Shown here piece after piece: positions 1 to 8,969 of a stretch of DNA of 59,798 nucleotides. The notes beneath the pieces were generated by a model, which saw only the letters and a list, made by a program, of their open reading frames with translations, made no database searches and was not told the DNA's origin. The stretch comes from an uncultured Pelagibacteraceae bacterium (GTDB lineage Bacteria; Pseudomonadota; Alphaproteobacteria; Pelagibacterales; Pelagibacteraceae). Each line of letters opens with the position of its first letter. Within the stretch, counting starts at the first letter, position 1. The translations under genes were made by a program, and so were the position numbers. The stretch covers positions 96,001-155,798 of the forward strand of contig CACHCA010000002.1 in NCBI GenBank assembly GCA_902578265.1, read 5' to 3'.

Positions 1-153
1 AATTTAACTATGATAATGGTTACACATAAAATTTATACTTTAAAAAATTGTGATGAAATTTTGTTCCTCAAAAATGGTAAAATAGTATTTCAAGGAAAAT
101 ATACTGAACTTATAAACTTTGTATTAAAAAATTATAACTCATTGAATTTTTAG
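1..153 (+). CDS. ABC transporter ATP-binding protein, C-terminal fragment (cut by window start)
   Basis: The reading frame is open from the first base and ends at TAG 151-153, giving about 50 residues. It reads as the end of an ABC ATPase: a hydrophobic strand followed by V-T-H-K, the H-loop histidine region, then the D-E-I-L-F-L-K-N-G-K-I strand-turn typical after the H-loop, and a short helix. In this setting it could belong to a lipid-linked glycan flippase or exporter of the MsbA/PglK kind, which is inferred from the neighbouring surface-glycan genes. The membrane domain and Walker motifs lie outside the window, so the substrate cannot be judged. Confidence 0.75.
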   Translation, partial: NLTMIMVTHKIYTLKNCDEILFLKNGKIVFQGKYTELINFVLKNYNSLNF

Positions 154-165
154 CTATTTAAATTT

Positions 166-1860
166 ATGAAAAATTTATTATCAGTAGTCATTAATTGTAG
201 AAACGACAACTATCATAAAAATTTTACTCAAAGATTTGAAAAATCATTAGATCTAAATTTAACGTTTTTGGAAAAGATTAGATTGAGGGAGTGTGTTAAA
301 TTTACTATTGTAGACTGGGGTAGTGAAGAACCTTTGTCAAACGAGGTAAAAATTAATTCTGATTTTAATGAAAATGTAAATTTTTATTATGTGCCAAAAG
401 AATTAGCAAAAAAATACTCGCAAAATCAACCTGGAGGTTTTTATCCAGAAAAATCAGGTAATTTGGGTTTTAGGAAATCTGATAGTAAATTTATATTATA
501 TACTGGCTCAGACCAAATTTTTTCAAAATTTGGATGGTTTAACACAATAAACTTGCTGAAAAATAATTATAAACTTGATTTTAATATTGAAGATGTTGTT
601 TTTTATGTTCCTAGAAAATTTTTAGAATTAGATTTTTTTAGGAAATCTCCCTCTAATTACATTTACGAAAGATATTTGGATTTGATGAATTTCTCTGCAG
701 TACCATATAAAACTCCTACGTTTTATATAGGTGGAGGTTACTCTACATTATGTTCAACTAAAATAATTAATAAAATAACCGGATTTGATGAAACGTATGA
801 ACCAGGTAATGCAACAGATATTGATTTTCATAATAGAATTAAGAAACTATCTTTAGAGCAAATAGATTGTTCAAATATGGGAATAAATATGTTTAAATTT
901 CCCTCGGAGCCAGATTCAAATAGACAGAAACTTTTATATAGCACAAATTTAACACGACAAGTACCTGCAAATGCAAAAAAAACATCGCCTAATGATGAAA
1001 ACTGGGGTTTGAATAACCATAGAATTGAAGTTCAAAAATCTCAAAAAATACTAAACTCAAAAACCGAAACTGATAATCCTAACAATCAATTTTTTAATGA
1101 AACATTATATAATGATTATAAGACTATTGAAAAGCTTAGAATTATAAGTTCTTTTGAAAAAATAAATTTTAATTTTAAAGAATGGAAATTTATATTTACA
1201 ATTATAAAATTAATTAGATCCGCTAGAATTTTTTCATTAATTGAATTTGGTTTTGATAATATAAATAGAACTATTGCTTTCGGAAAAAATATAAAACATC
1301 TAGAAATTATTGAATATGACAATAATTGTTTTTTGCCTAATAACGACTATAAAAATAGACTTTTTAAGATTCAGCGATCTTTATCTAACTCAAGGTATGG
1401 AAAACTTAATGCATTAAGCAGTGATAATATTGATGAATTTATTACTAATTTAAAAAATATACCCTCAGAGCCGTTTACATCAATATTCATTCTTAATTTT
1501 AAAACAATAAAATCAAATAAGGAAAATATTAAAAAAATTGAAAAATTATTTAATGATTATTCAAATATGCTATCCTTTATTGTCATCAAAGATCTCGAAG
1601 AAAATAATCAATTTATAGAAGAAATAAATAAACTCAGTTTTGAGCTTTTTTTAAAAAAGGATAGAACATATTTTTTTGTTAACAAAAGAATTATGGAAAA
1701 TAAAAATGACATTAAAAGATTATCGAAATTAATCGAAAAAATTTATGATAAGAAACTTGTATTCTTAGGTATTCTTTTCTTCTTTCTAAAGATTTTTAAT
1801 TTTTTTTCATTTCATTTAAAAAAATTAAACTACAAAATTTTTAAATTCAAATATTTTTAA
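166..1860 (+). CDS. Glycosyltransferase family 2-like protein with C-terminal methyltransferase-like region
   Basis: A 564-residue protein. Residues 1-260 look like a GT-A glycosyltransferase: an N-terminal strand L-S-V-V-I-N-C-R-N, an acidic turn V-D-W-G-S near residue 50, a T-G-S-D motif near 115 where a metal-binding acidic motif is expected, and a late D-I-D-F motif near 222. Residues 340-490 resemble a degenerate Rossmann fold of a class I methyltransferase (L-I-E-F-G-F-D, then an acidic E-Y-D strand), but without a clear glycine-rich SAM loop. The C-terminus ends in a hydrophobic, Phe/Lys-rich helix that may sit on the membrane. It starts 12 bases after the ABC gene and is probably co-transcribed with it. 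The acceptor and donor sugars are unknown. Confidence 0.65.
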   Translation: MKNLLSVVINCRNDNYHKNFTQRFEKSLDLNLTFLEKIRLRECVKFTIVDWGSEEPLSNEVKINSDFNENVNFYYVPKELAKKYSQNQPGGFYPEKSGNLGFRKSDSKFILYTGSDQIFSKFGWFNTINLLKNNYKLDFNIEDVVFYVPRKFLELDFFRKSPSNYIYERYLDLMNFSAVPYKTPTFYIGGGYSTLCSTKIINKITGFDETYEPGNATDIDFHNRIKKLSLEQIDCSNMGINMFKFPSEPDSNRQKLLYSTNLTRQVPANAKKTSPNDENWGLNNHRIEVQKSQKILNSKTETDNPNNQFFNETLYNDYKTIEKLRIISSFEKINFNFKEWKFIFTIIKLIRSARIFSLIEFGFDNINRTIAFGKNIKHLEIIEYDNNCFLPNNDYKNRLFKIQRSLSNSRYGKLNALSSDNIDEFITNLKNIPSEPFTSIFILNFKTIKSNKENIKKIEKLFNDYSNMLSFIVIKDLEENNQFIEEINKLSFELFLKKDRTYFFVNKRIMENKNDIKRLSKLIEKIYDKKLVFLGILFFFLKIFNFFSFHLKKLNYKIFKFKYF

Positions 1861-1949
1861 TTTTTATACTGGGCTTTTTTTATAAACTCAAAAAAATTTT
1901 TAGCTGTGGTTCTTCGCAATTAATATATTATGATAAATATCCTCTAAAT

Positions 1950-2912
1950 TTATTGTTTATTATTTCTATTTAAGTACCATTCTAAAGTTTTTTTTAATCC
2001 TAAATCTAAATTTGTTTTATTAGATTTTTTAAAAATCTTATTTGCTCTGGAGTTCTCAAGTACAATAAATCTAGCTGAGCTTAATTTTTTATTTATAAAC
2101 TTTATTGGAATATCCTTCTTTAATAATCTTATTATCGTTTTTGATAAGTTTTCTATGGATGTTCCCTTTCCAGAACTAAAATTTATAGTATCTGGAAGTT
2201 TTGAAAATTTTGAGACATTTATTATAAATTTGCACAAATCTTCAACAAAAATAAAATCTCTAATATTTTTACCATTGCCCCATACTGCAAATTTTTTATT
2301 AGAGCTGATTGCCCGTTTTAATAATCCAGGTATAACGTGAGAATTTTTTTCTTCAAAATTATCATATGGTCCATATATACTAGTTGTTCTAATAATTGAT
2401 AAATTTAATTTATACTCTCTTTTAAAATATAAAAAAATTTTTTCTAAATATCTATAAGTCCAGCCAATTCCGTAAAATGTATCGTAAGGGTCTATGTTAA
2501 AATCTAAATCATTTTCTTTGATTAATTTTTTGGATGGTTGATATACTGTAGCAGAACTTACCCAGATAATTTTTTTGACTTTATTTTCTTTACAAGCCTT
2601 AAGTAAATTAATTTTTGTAATCAAATGATTTTGAATTTGGGAAAAAAAATTTTCTCTCATTTTTGAAATACCAACATTTTTATCAACACATATATAAACA
2701 AGATCTTTATTTTTCGTAGCTCTCAAGCATTCTTTAAAATTCATAAAATTAAATTTAAAATAATTTTTTCTTAATTTTTTTTCTCTGATTTTTGTAAAAT
2801 AAGAACTTGTTACTTTTGCTTTTAAGTCTAAAAGTTTTCTAGTAAGGTTGGTTCCAACAAGTCCCGATCCCCCAGCTATTAATACTCTTTTGTTTTTAAA
2901 AAAATTTTTCAA
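1950..2912 (-). CDS. SDR-family NDP-sugar epimerase/dehydratase-like protein with degenerate active site (SDR-A)
   Basis: A 320-residue extended SDR. The nucleotide-binding motif G-G-S-G-L-V-G lies at residues 14-20, and W-G-N-G-K-N-I-R-D-F is the usual C-terminal substrate-pocket motif. It starts with TTG; the same N-terminal pattern in the paralogue at 5773 (M-K-N-F-Y-K-N-K) supports that start. Aligned by eye with the paralogues at 4824 and 5773, the YxxxK catalytic pair is replaced by Ile149 and Tyr153 (I-G-W-T-Y), so the usual acid-base pair appears lost. It follows the ThDP enzyme gene by 11 bases on the same strand and probably forms an operon with it. It may be a specialised reductase/epimerase, a subunit, or a non-catalytic homologue. 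Confidence 0.75.
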   Translation of the reverse strand: MKNFFKNKRVLIAGGSGLVGTNLTRKLLDLKAKVTSSYFTKIREKKLRKNYFKFNFMNFKECLRATKNKDLVYICVDKNVGISKMRENFFSQIQNHLITKINLLKACKENKVKKIIWVSSATVYQPSKKLIKENDLDFNIDPYDTFYGIGWTYRYLEKIFLYFKREYKLNLSIIRTTSIYGPYDNFEEKNSHVIPGLLKRAISSNKKFAVWGNGKNIRDFIFVEDLCKFIINVSKFSKLPDTINFSSGKGTSIENLSKTIIRLLKKDIPIKFINKKLSSARFIVLENSRANKIFKKSNKTNLDLGLKKTLEWYLNRNNKQ

Positions 2913-2923
2913 CTTTTTTGATG

Positions 2924-4771
2924 CTATGGTTCGTTACTAATTTTTGATGTTCCACCTGGTGATATTGGTTTTTCCCAGCCCTCAACTGGAGAAATATACA
3001 TATTTTTTTTAAATTCATCTCTATCCAAATAAGGATACATATCCTCTATTGGTGTTTTCCATCCAAAAATTCTAGGCTCGTAAGTATGATACTCATGACA
3101 ATTAACATCCACTACTAAAGGCCCATCAAAGTCTAAAATTTGATCAATCTTTTCATTCATATCTGATGCATTATTAACTTTTAAAGTATCTATTCCGTAA
3201 GCCTTAGATATTTCGATAAAATTTGGCGGGTTATATCCTTTTGGACCGCATGCCTCTGCTCTCCCTTGAAAATTGGTTTCTTGAAATGCTTTTGTTATCC
3301 CATAAATGTGATTATTTAAGATTATAGTTTTAATTTTGATATTGTAATTTTTAATAGTTTGTAATTCCTGAATATTCATATTCATACCACCATCACCTAT
3401 AACGCAAACTACAGGTCTACTTGGGTCTGCAAAATATGCTCCGATTGCACCCGAAAATGAAAATCCCATAGGCGAATTACCATTATTCGTAAAATATCTT
3501 TGACCCTTTTTTGTTTCAAATGAATGATTGCAAACAACTATATTGCCTCCACAATCTGCTGCAAAAACAGAATTTTCACTCATTTTTTCTGACAATTTCC
3601 TAATAAAAAAATATGGGTGAACATAATTTTTATCATTATACTCTTTTTTAACAGGATCATATTTTATTTTCCATTCTAGACACTGATTGAGCCATTTTTT
3701 TTGAGTTTCATTTTGATCAAATTTTTTTGATTTTAAGAAATCTTTAAAATTTTTAATAAATTCTTTTGCATCACAGTATATATTTTCATCAAAAGGTACT
3801 TGTTGAAATTCTTTGATCAATAATGCTTTGTCAATATCAACTACATATTTTTTTGCTTCTCTTGCAAAAGATTTAACATTTCCTCCTGTGATTCTACCCG
3901 ACAACCTAGATCCAATGGCAATCAACAAATCAGAATTTTGTATACCGAAGTTTCTGCCAGCACCTCCATAAGTCCCAACCCGTCCTCCATAATATTCATA
4001 ATCACTTGTAACAATATCAAGTGCATTCCATGTAGGATACATTGGAATCTTTAAAATTTTTCCTAAATCATGAAGTTCGTCAATTGCTTCGGAACTTCTC
4101 ACACCTCCACCAATTAGAAAAACAGGTCTTTTAGCTTTTTTAATGTCTTCATATAACATTTCTATTTGCTTCTTAGCATCTGAAGAAATGACTTTATTTG
4201 ACTTCCTTTTTTCAAATCCCGTCAGTTTACTAGGATCAATAATGGCTTGCTGAACGTCGATAGGGATATCTAGTAGGACAGGTCCTTGACGACCGGTTGT
4301 TGCTAAATATAGAGATTTTTCTAATTCATATTTAATTGACTGAGGGTCGGATATCATTTTAGCGTACTTTGTTATTGGTTTTACAATCCCACAAATATCT
4401 GTTTCCTGAAATCCTACTTGTCTTATAGACGGATCTGGTCTTAAAAATTGAGTTTTGATTTGACCAGTAATAAATATTGCGGGAACTGAGTCGTAGTAAC
4501 AGTTACCTATTGATGTTACAAAATTCATTCCCCCTGGACCACTAGTCGCAATAGCAACACCTGGGATACCATTTCCCTTTACTTTAGAATATCCCTCTAC
4601 TGCAAATCCGCCAGCTTGTTCATGCATTACTGCAACATATTCAGTTTTTTTGTTTCTTGTAAATGCATCAATTAAATCTCCGTTTGCAGCACCATATACT
4701 ACAAACATTTTGTCAACACCAAGTGAGGAATAAAAATCTATGACATAATCTGCTAATTTTATATTGGCCAT
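2924..4771 (-). CDS. Acetolactate-synthase-like ThDP-dependent enzyme of nucleotide-sugar metabolism
   Basis: A 615-residue protein with the three-domain architecture of the acetohydroxyacid synthase/pyruvate oxidase family. The cofactor-activating glutamate is Glu51 in M-H-E-Q, the N-terminal domain continues with S-G-P-G-G-M-N near 77-83, a central FAD/nucleotide-like domain follows, and the ThDP-binding motif G-D-G...N-N spans residues 459-487. A catalytic AHAS for branched-chain amino acids would normally sit with ilvN/ilvC; here the partner is a sugar SDR and the cluster makes deoxysugars. In yersiniose biosynthesis an AHAS homologue (YerE) transfers a two-carbon unit from pyruvate to a 4-keto-3,6-dideoxy sugar, and that is my inferred role. 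A dedicated decarboxylase or 2-keto-acid ligase is the alternative. Confidence 0.8.
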   Translation of the reverse strand: MANIKLADYVIDFYSSLGVDKMFVVYGAANGDLIDAFTRNKKTEYVAVMHEQAGGFAVEGYSKVKGNGIPGVAIATSGPGGMNFVTSIGNCYYDSVPAIFITGQIKTQFLRPDPSIRQVGFQETDICGIVKPITKYAKMISDPQSIKYELEKSLYLATTGRQGPVLLDIPIDVQQAIIDPSKLTGFEKRKSNKVISSDAKKQIEMLYEDIKKAKRPVFLIGGGVRSSEAIDELHDLGKILKIPMYPTWNALDIVTSDYEYYGGRVGTYGGAGRNFGIQNSDLLIAIGSRLSGRITGGNVKSFAREAKKYVVDIDKALLIKEFQQVPFDENIYCDAKEFIKNFKDFLKSKKFDQNETQKKWLNQCLEWKIKYDPVKKEYNDKNYVHPYFFIRKLSEKMSENSVFAADCGGNIVVCNHSFETKKGQRYFTNNGNSPMGFSFSGAIGAYFADPSRPVVCVIGDGGMNMNIQELQTIKNYNIKIKTIILNNHIYGITKAFQETNFQGRAEACGPKGYNPPNFIEISKAYGIDTLKVNNASDMNEKIDQILDFDGPLVVDVNCHEYHTYEPRIFGWKTPIEDMYPYLDRDEFKKNMYISPVEGWEKPISPGGTSKISNEP

Positions 4772-4823
4772 CGAAATAATTTGTATTGTATAAAAAATAT
4801 TTGAAATATATACATTTTTGTCA
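4772..4823. promoter_or_regulatory. Divergent promoter region between the ThDP enzyme and the heptose operon
   Basis: This 52-base AT-rich gap separates two divergent gene sets, so both must start in or just outside it. Candidate -10-like TATATA is at 4807-4812, and TATAAA-like sequence is at 4789-4794. No properly spaced -35 box is convincing, and the assignment rests mainly on gene orientation. Confidence 0.3.
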
Positions 4824-5789
4824 ATGAAATACTACAAAAAAAAAAAAGTTTTAGTTACAGGTGGCACTGGTTTTATTGGAAGAAACTTTGTTGAAAGTCT
4901 ACTTAGAGTTGGAGCAATAGTAACTGTACCTATCCATAAAAGAAAATTAAAAATAAAAAATAAAAATTTGATTAAAATTCCAGCAGATTTAAATAATTTT
5001 GAAGATTGCATTAAAGTTTGTAGGAACAATCAATATATCATACATGCAGCTGGAATGGTTGCAGCAGCCAAGATGACTGTTGATAACCCAATGAATGCAA
5101 TTACAACAAATATTACTTTAACATTAAAAATTCTACAAACGGCAATGTCTGAAAAAGTTGAAAAAGTTTTACTTTTTTCTAGTGGAACCACTGGTTATCC
5201 TAATTATAAGTTTGCTGTGAAGGAAAGTGATATGTTCAAAGATGATCCTGCAGAAATTTATTATGGCTATGGTTGGAGCAGAAGATATACGGAATTACTG
5301 GGAAAATTTGTCTCAAAAAAATCAAATACTAAAGTAGCAATTTGTAGACCTACGGCTGTGTATGGAAATTATGATAATTTTGAAATTGGTTTAAGTCATG
5401 TCGTTCCGTCTTTAATAAGAAAAGCAGTAGAAAAAAAAAACCCTTATGTAGTGTGGGGGTCTGGTAAAGAAATAAGAGATTTTACTCATGTAAGTGATTT
5501 AGTTAAAGGGTGTTTGCTTTTATTAAAAAAAAAAGCAGATTCAGATCCAGTTAACATTGGATCAGGAAAAAAAACTTCAATTAAAGATTTGGCCAAGATT
5601 ATTTTAAAACATTCCAATCACAGAGATTGTAAGATAATATTTGATAATAAAAAACCTACAACTATACCTATTAGAGTAGTAAGTGTTAATAAGGCGAAAA
5701 AATTTTTAGGATTTAAAGCAAAAAAATCTTTAGAAACTGGCATTAAAGAAGTTATAGAATGGTACAAAAAAAATGAAAAATTTTTATAA
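4824..5789 (+). CDS. SDR-family NDP-sugar epimerase/reductase-like protein (SDR-B)
   Basis: A 321-residue extended SDR. A TTG two codons upstream (4818) is in frame, but ATG 4824 is the better start and matches the paralogous N-termini. The NAD(P) motif T-G-G-T-G-F-I-G is near residues 12-19, S-S-G-T-T-G carries the active-site Ser/Thr, and Y-G-W-S-R stands where Y-x-x-x-K is expected, so the Tyr is kept and Lys is replaced by Arg. V-W-G-S-G-K-E-I-R-D-F is conserved downstream. A run of 12 A bases (4836-4847) lies within codons 5-8. It is the first gene of a tightly packed operon running to gmhA, and its stop overlaps the next start by 17 bases. Likely role: epimerisation or keto-reduction of a GDP-linked sugar. 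Confidence 0.78.
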   Translation: MKYYKKKKVLVTGGTGFIGRNFVESLLRVGAIVTVPIHKRKLKIKNKNLIKIPADLNNFEDCIKVCRNNQYIIHAAGMVAAAKMTVDNPMNAITTNITLTLKILQTAMSEKVEKVLLFSSGTTGYPNYKFAVKESDMFKDDPAEIYYGYGWSRRYTELLGKFVSKKSNTKVAICRPTAVYGNYDNFEIGLSHVVPSLIRKAVEKKNPYVVWGSGKEIRDFTHVSDLVKGCLLLLKKKADSDPVNIGSGKKTSIKDLAKIILKHSNHRDCKIIFDNKKPTTIPIRVVSVNKAKKFLGFKAKKSLETGIKEVIEWYKKNEKFL

Positions 5790-6756
5790 AAATAAGTCTA
5801 TTCTAGTAACAGGTGGAACAGGACTTATTGGAAGTTATTTAGTATCAATTTTAATTAAAAAATCACCAAAAAAAATTAGAATAGTTTCAATGGATAAAAA
5901 CATATTTAAAAATGAAAAAAAGGTAGAATTTTTAAAACTGGACCTTAGATATTTAAAAAACTGTGAAAAAGTATGTGAAAATATTGACATTGTTTTTAAT
6001 TTAACAGGGGTCACTGGCTCACCAGCAATGACTTATGAAAAGCCCGGAACCTTTTTAGTAAATAACATATTACTGTCATTTAATTTACTCGAAGCAGCAA
6101 AAAGAAAAAATATCAAAAATTATCTTTATACAAGTTCATACGGTGTTTATGGTAGGAACTCTAAGACTAGCGAACAAAGCATGTGGGGGATGAATCCATC
6201 AGAAGCAGACAGATATGCTGGATGGGCCAAGAGAATGGGTGAACTACAAGCTGAAGCTTATAAAATAGAGCATAGATTTAAAAATATTTCAGTTGTAAGA
6301 CCTGCGAATGTTTATGGACCTGGAGCTAATTTTGATCCAAAAAATTCAATGGTTGTTTCTTCTGTAATTAAGAGGGCAGTAGATGGTCAAAACCCATTGG
6401 TGATTTGGGGTGATGGCACTCCAATTAGAGATTTTATTCATGCAAAGGATGTTGCGATTGGAATGTTGAAAGTGATGGAAAAAAAAATAAACTACCCAAT
6501 TAATCTTGGGTCTGGAAAAGGAATTTCTATAAAAAAACTAGTAAACATCATTGTAAAAAATATTCAACCTCAACCCAAAGTAATTTTTGATAAAACTAAA
6601 CCTAATGGCGACCCGAAACGAGTTTTAAATACTACTAATGCCAAAAAAAATGGAATTAAAATAACTGTTGATTTTGAAAAAGGTATCAAAGAGACTATTG
6701 AATGGTATAAAAAAAATAAAAACAAAAAAAATTTTAATGCTTTCAAAGAGATTTAA
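5773..6756 (+). CDS. SDR-family NDP-sugar epimerase-like protein (SDR-C)
   Basis: A 327-residue extended SDR and clear paralogue of the proteins at 1950 and 4824. It has T-G-G-T-G-L-I-G (residues 13-20), T-S-S-Y-G-V-Y-G near 120-127, and W-G-D-G-T-P-I-R-D-F. The catalytic region reads R-Y-A-G-W-A-K-R-M-G-E; Lys153 is present, but the residue four before it is Ala149, with Tyr148 one position further away, so spacing is YxxxxK rather than YxxxK. The start codon lies inside the end of the preceding gene, which suggests translational coupling. It belongs to the heptose operon and probably works on a GDP-heptose intermediate; the exact reaction cannot be read from the sequence. Confidence 0.78.
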   Translation: MKNFYKNKSILVTGGTGLIGSYLVSILIKKSPKKIRIVSMDKNIFKNEKKVEFLKLDLRYLKNCEKVCENIDIVFNLTGVTGSPAMTYEKPGTFLVNNILLSFNLLEAAKRKNIKNYLYTSSYGVYGRNSKTSEQSMWGMNPSEADRYAGWAKRMGELQAEAYKIEHRFKNISVVRPANVYGPGANFDPKNSMVVSSVIKRAVDGQNPLVIWGDGTPIRDFIHAKDVAIGMLKVMEKKINYPINLGSGKGISIKKLVNIIVKNIQPQPKVIFDKTKPNGDPKRVLNTTNAKKNGIKITVDFEKGIKETIEWYKKNKNKKNFNAFKEI

Positions 6757-6781
6757 ATTTTATAGATAAATATCAAAAATT

Positions 6782-7789
6782 ATGTTTGTTTGCAGAACAC
6801 CTTTAAGAATATCTTTATTTGGAGGCGGGACAGATTTTCCAAAATGGTTTACTAATAACAAAGGTATAACAATTTCATTTACAATAGATAAATATTGTTA
6901 TGTAACTTTAAGAAAGTTGCCTAATCTTTTTCCTTTTAAATATAGACTTAGGTATTTCAAAACTGAACATCCTAAAAAAAAAACTGATATTAGACATCCA
7001 AGCATTAAAGCAGTTCTTAAAAAATTTGATAGATCAAACAAAGGCTTTGAGCTAATTCACAGTTCTGATATTCCAGGCCTATCAGGCTTAGGTTCTAGTT
7101 CAGCATTTACTGCATCATTAATAAATCTTATACATAAAATGAATAATAAGCCTCTTAATAAAAAAAGAATTGCTGAAAAAGCAGTATATATTGAACGAAA
7201 AATTTTAAAAGAGTCTGTGGGACTTCAAGATCACTACGCCTGCACTTATGGAGGATTTAATGTAATCGAGTATTCAAAAGAAAAAATATCAGTGAAACCG
7301 ATTAAAATGTCAAAAGGTAAAATTGAAAATTTTATTAAAAATTCAATTTTGGTTTATACAGGAATTTTAAGAGAGGCAGAACCTATTGAAAGAGATAAAT
7401 TAAAAAATTATAATAAGATAAAAAAAAATTTAAAAGAAATTAAAAATTTAGCGTATAAAGCAAAAAAAATTTTAGAATCAAATTCTAAAAATTTTATTGA
7501 GGAAATAGCTGAACTGATGAAAGAAAATTGGAAAAATAAAAAAGCATTATCAAAATACGTGAGCAATAAAAAAATTGAGAAACTATATAATTTTGGTCTT
7601 AATAATGGAGCAATTTGCGGAAAATTATTAGGTGCTGGAGGAGGTGGATACATTCTGTTCATTTCAAAAAATAAAAATGATCAAAAGAGATTAATTAAAA
7701 ATTTAAAAAATAATATATTTTTTAAATTCAAATTGAATAATTTTGGTACCAAAATAATTTATCAATCGGACAGTGATAGATATGAGTAA
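6782..7789 (+). CDS. hddA: D-glycero-D-manno-heptose 7-phosphate kinase (GHMP family)
   Basis: A 335-residue GHMP kinase. The N-terminal R-T-P-L-R-I-S-L-F-G-G-G-T-D-F motif and the ATP-binding loop G-L-S-G-L-G-S-S-S-A-F (residues 99-109) are diagnostic, and the C-terminal G-A-G-G-G-G-Y motif completes the family signature. HddA phosphorylates D-glycero-D-manno-heptose 7-phosphate at C1, giving the alpha-1,7-bisphosphate used for GDP-heptose. The presence in the same operon of GmhA and an HddC-GmhB fusion strongly supports this over other GHMP kinases such as fucokinase. Its stop codon overlaps the ATG of the next gene. Confidence 0.88.
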   Translation: MFVCRTPLRISLFGGGTDFPKWFTNNKGITISFTIDKYCYVTLRKLPNLFPFKYRLRYFKTEHPKKKTDIRHPSIKAVLKKFDRSNKGFELIHSSDIPGLSGLGSSSAFTASLINLIHKMNNKPLNKKRIAEKAVYIERKILKESVGLQDHYACTYGGFNVIEYSKEKISVKPIKMSKGKIENFIKNSILVYTGILREAEPIERDKLKNYNKIKKNLKEIKNLAYKAKKILESNSKNFIEEIAELMKENWKNKKALSKYVSNKKIEKLYNFGLNNGAICGKLLGAGGGGYILFISKNKNDQKRLIKNLKNNIFFKFKLNNFGTKIIYQSDSDRYE

Positions 7790-8969
7790 ATTCTTTCATC
7801 CATTAATGCATAACAATTTTAATAGAAGCGATATTACAAGCGTTAAAAATTTTTTAGACAAAAGTAAGATTTTAACTAGTAATAAAAAAGTTAAAGAATT
7901 TGAAGAAAAATGGTCTAGGTGGCAAGGAATTAAGTATAGTGTATTTGTTAATTCAGGATCCTCAGCAAACTTGTTATCTGTTTCTTATCTTAAAACAATT
8001 TATGACTCTGGAGAAATAATTGTACCAACTCTTACTTGGTCATCAGATATTTCTTCAATAATTAATTCAGGCTTCAAACCTGTATTTGTAGATATCAATT
8101 TGAATAACTTGGGAGCTATTGAAGAGGAAATAATTAAAAAGATAAATAAAAAAACTATTGCAGTATTTTTAACCCATGTTTTGGGCTTTAATTGCTTATC
8201 ATCAAAATTAATTAAGTATTTAAAATCAAAAAAAATAATTTTACTAGAAGATTGTTGTGAATCTCATGGTGCGAAATTCAATAAAAAAAGAGTTGGGAAT
8301 TTTGGTTTGATTTCAAATTTTTCTTTTTACTATGCTCATCACATGACCACAATTGAAGGTGGAATGGTATGCACAAATAACAAAAAAGTTTATGAAATTG
8401 TAAGAATGTTAAGAGGCCATGGTCTTGTGAGAGAAGCAAGTTTAAAAAGTACAAGAAATAAATATTTTAAAAAATATAAAGATTTAAATGATCAATTTAT
8501 ATTTTCACTTCCAGGATATAATGTAAGAAGTACAGAAATTAATGCTGTAATAGGCATAAATCAACTTAAATATTTAAATTCAAATATTATTAAAAGAAAT
8601 CAAAATTTTAATTACTTTTTAAATAATTTAGACAATGAAAAATACCTTACAAAATTTAATTTGAATGGTGTATCAAATTATGCGCTTATAATAATATTTC
8701 ATAAAAAATTTAGAACTATTAAATTTAGATCGAGTTTCGAAAAAACACTTAAAGCTAAAAGAATAGAATTTAGAAGGGGAATGGCAGGGGGTGGAAATCA
8801 ACTAAGACAGCCATATGTACGAGATTATTTCAAAAATAAAAAACATGAAATGAAATTTTTTAAAAACTCAGAAATAGTACATTTCTACAGTTATTATATA
8901 GGAAACTTTCCAAGTTTGACCAAAAAAAAGATTAAATTAATTTGTAAAATTTTAAATAATGTCAATTAA
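7782..8969 (+). CDS. ColD/RfbH-type sugar 3-dehydratase (DegT/DnrJ/EryC1 family, His in place of PLP lysine)
   Basis: A 395-residue fold-type I PLP protein. ATG 7782 overlaps the hddA stop; a GTG nine bases upstream is the alternative. Family landmarks are N-S-G-S-S-A-N (cofactor phosphate loop, near residue 57), E-D-C-C-E-S-H-G and the motif S-F-Y-Y-A-H-H-M-T-T-x-E-G-G. In aminotransferases of this family the first His of that motif (residue 186) is the Schiff-base lysine. Replacement by His is the hallmark of ColD (GDP-4-keto-6-deoxymannose 3-dehydratase) and of the CDP-sugar E1 dehydratase, which remove the C3 hydroxyl instead of transaminating. Its neighbour is a GDP-mannose 4,6-dehydratase homologue that would make a suitable 4-keto-6-deoxy substrate. 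Confidence 0.82.
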   Translation: MSKFFHPLMHNNFNRSDITSVKNFLDKSKILTSNKKVKEFEEKWSRWQGIKYSVFVNSGSSANLLSVSYLKTIYDSGEIIVPTLTWSSDISSIINSGFKPVFVDINLNNLGAIEEEIIKKINKKTIAVFLTHVLGFNCLSSKLIKYLKSKKIILLEDCCESHGAKFNKKRVGNFGLISNFSFYYAHHMTTIEGGMVCTNNKKVYEIVRMLRGHGLVREASLKSTRNKYFKKYKDLNDQFIFSLPGYNVRSTEINAVIGINQLKYLNSNIIKRNQNFNYFLNNLDNEKYLTKFNLNGVSNYALIIIFHKKFRTIKFRSSFEKTLKAKRIEFRRGMAGGGNQLRQPYVRDYFKNKKHEMKFFKNSEIVHFYSYYIGNFPSLTKKKIKLICKILNNVN

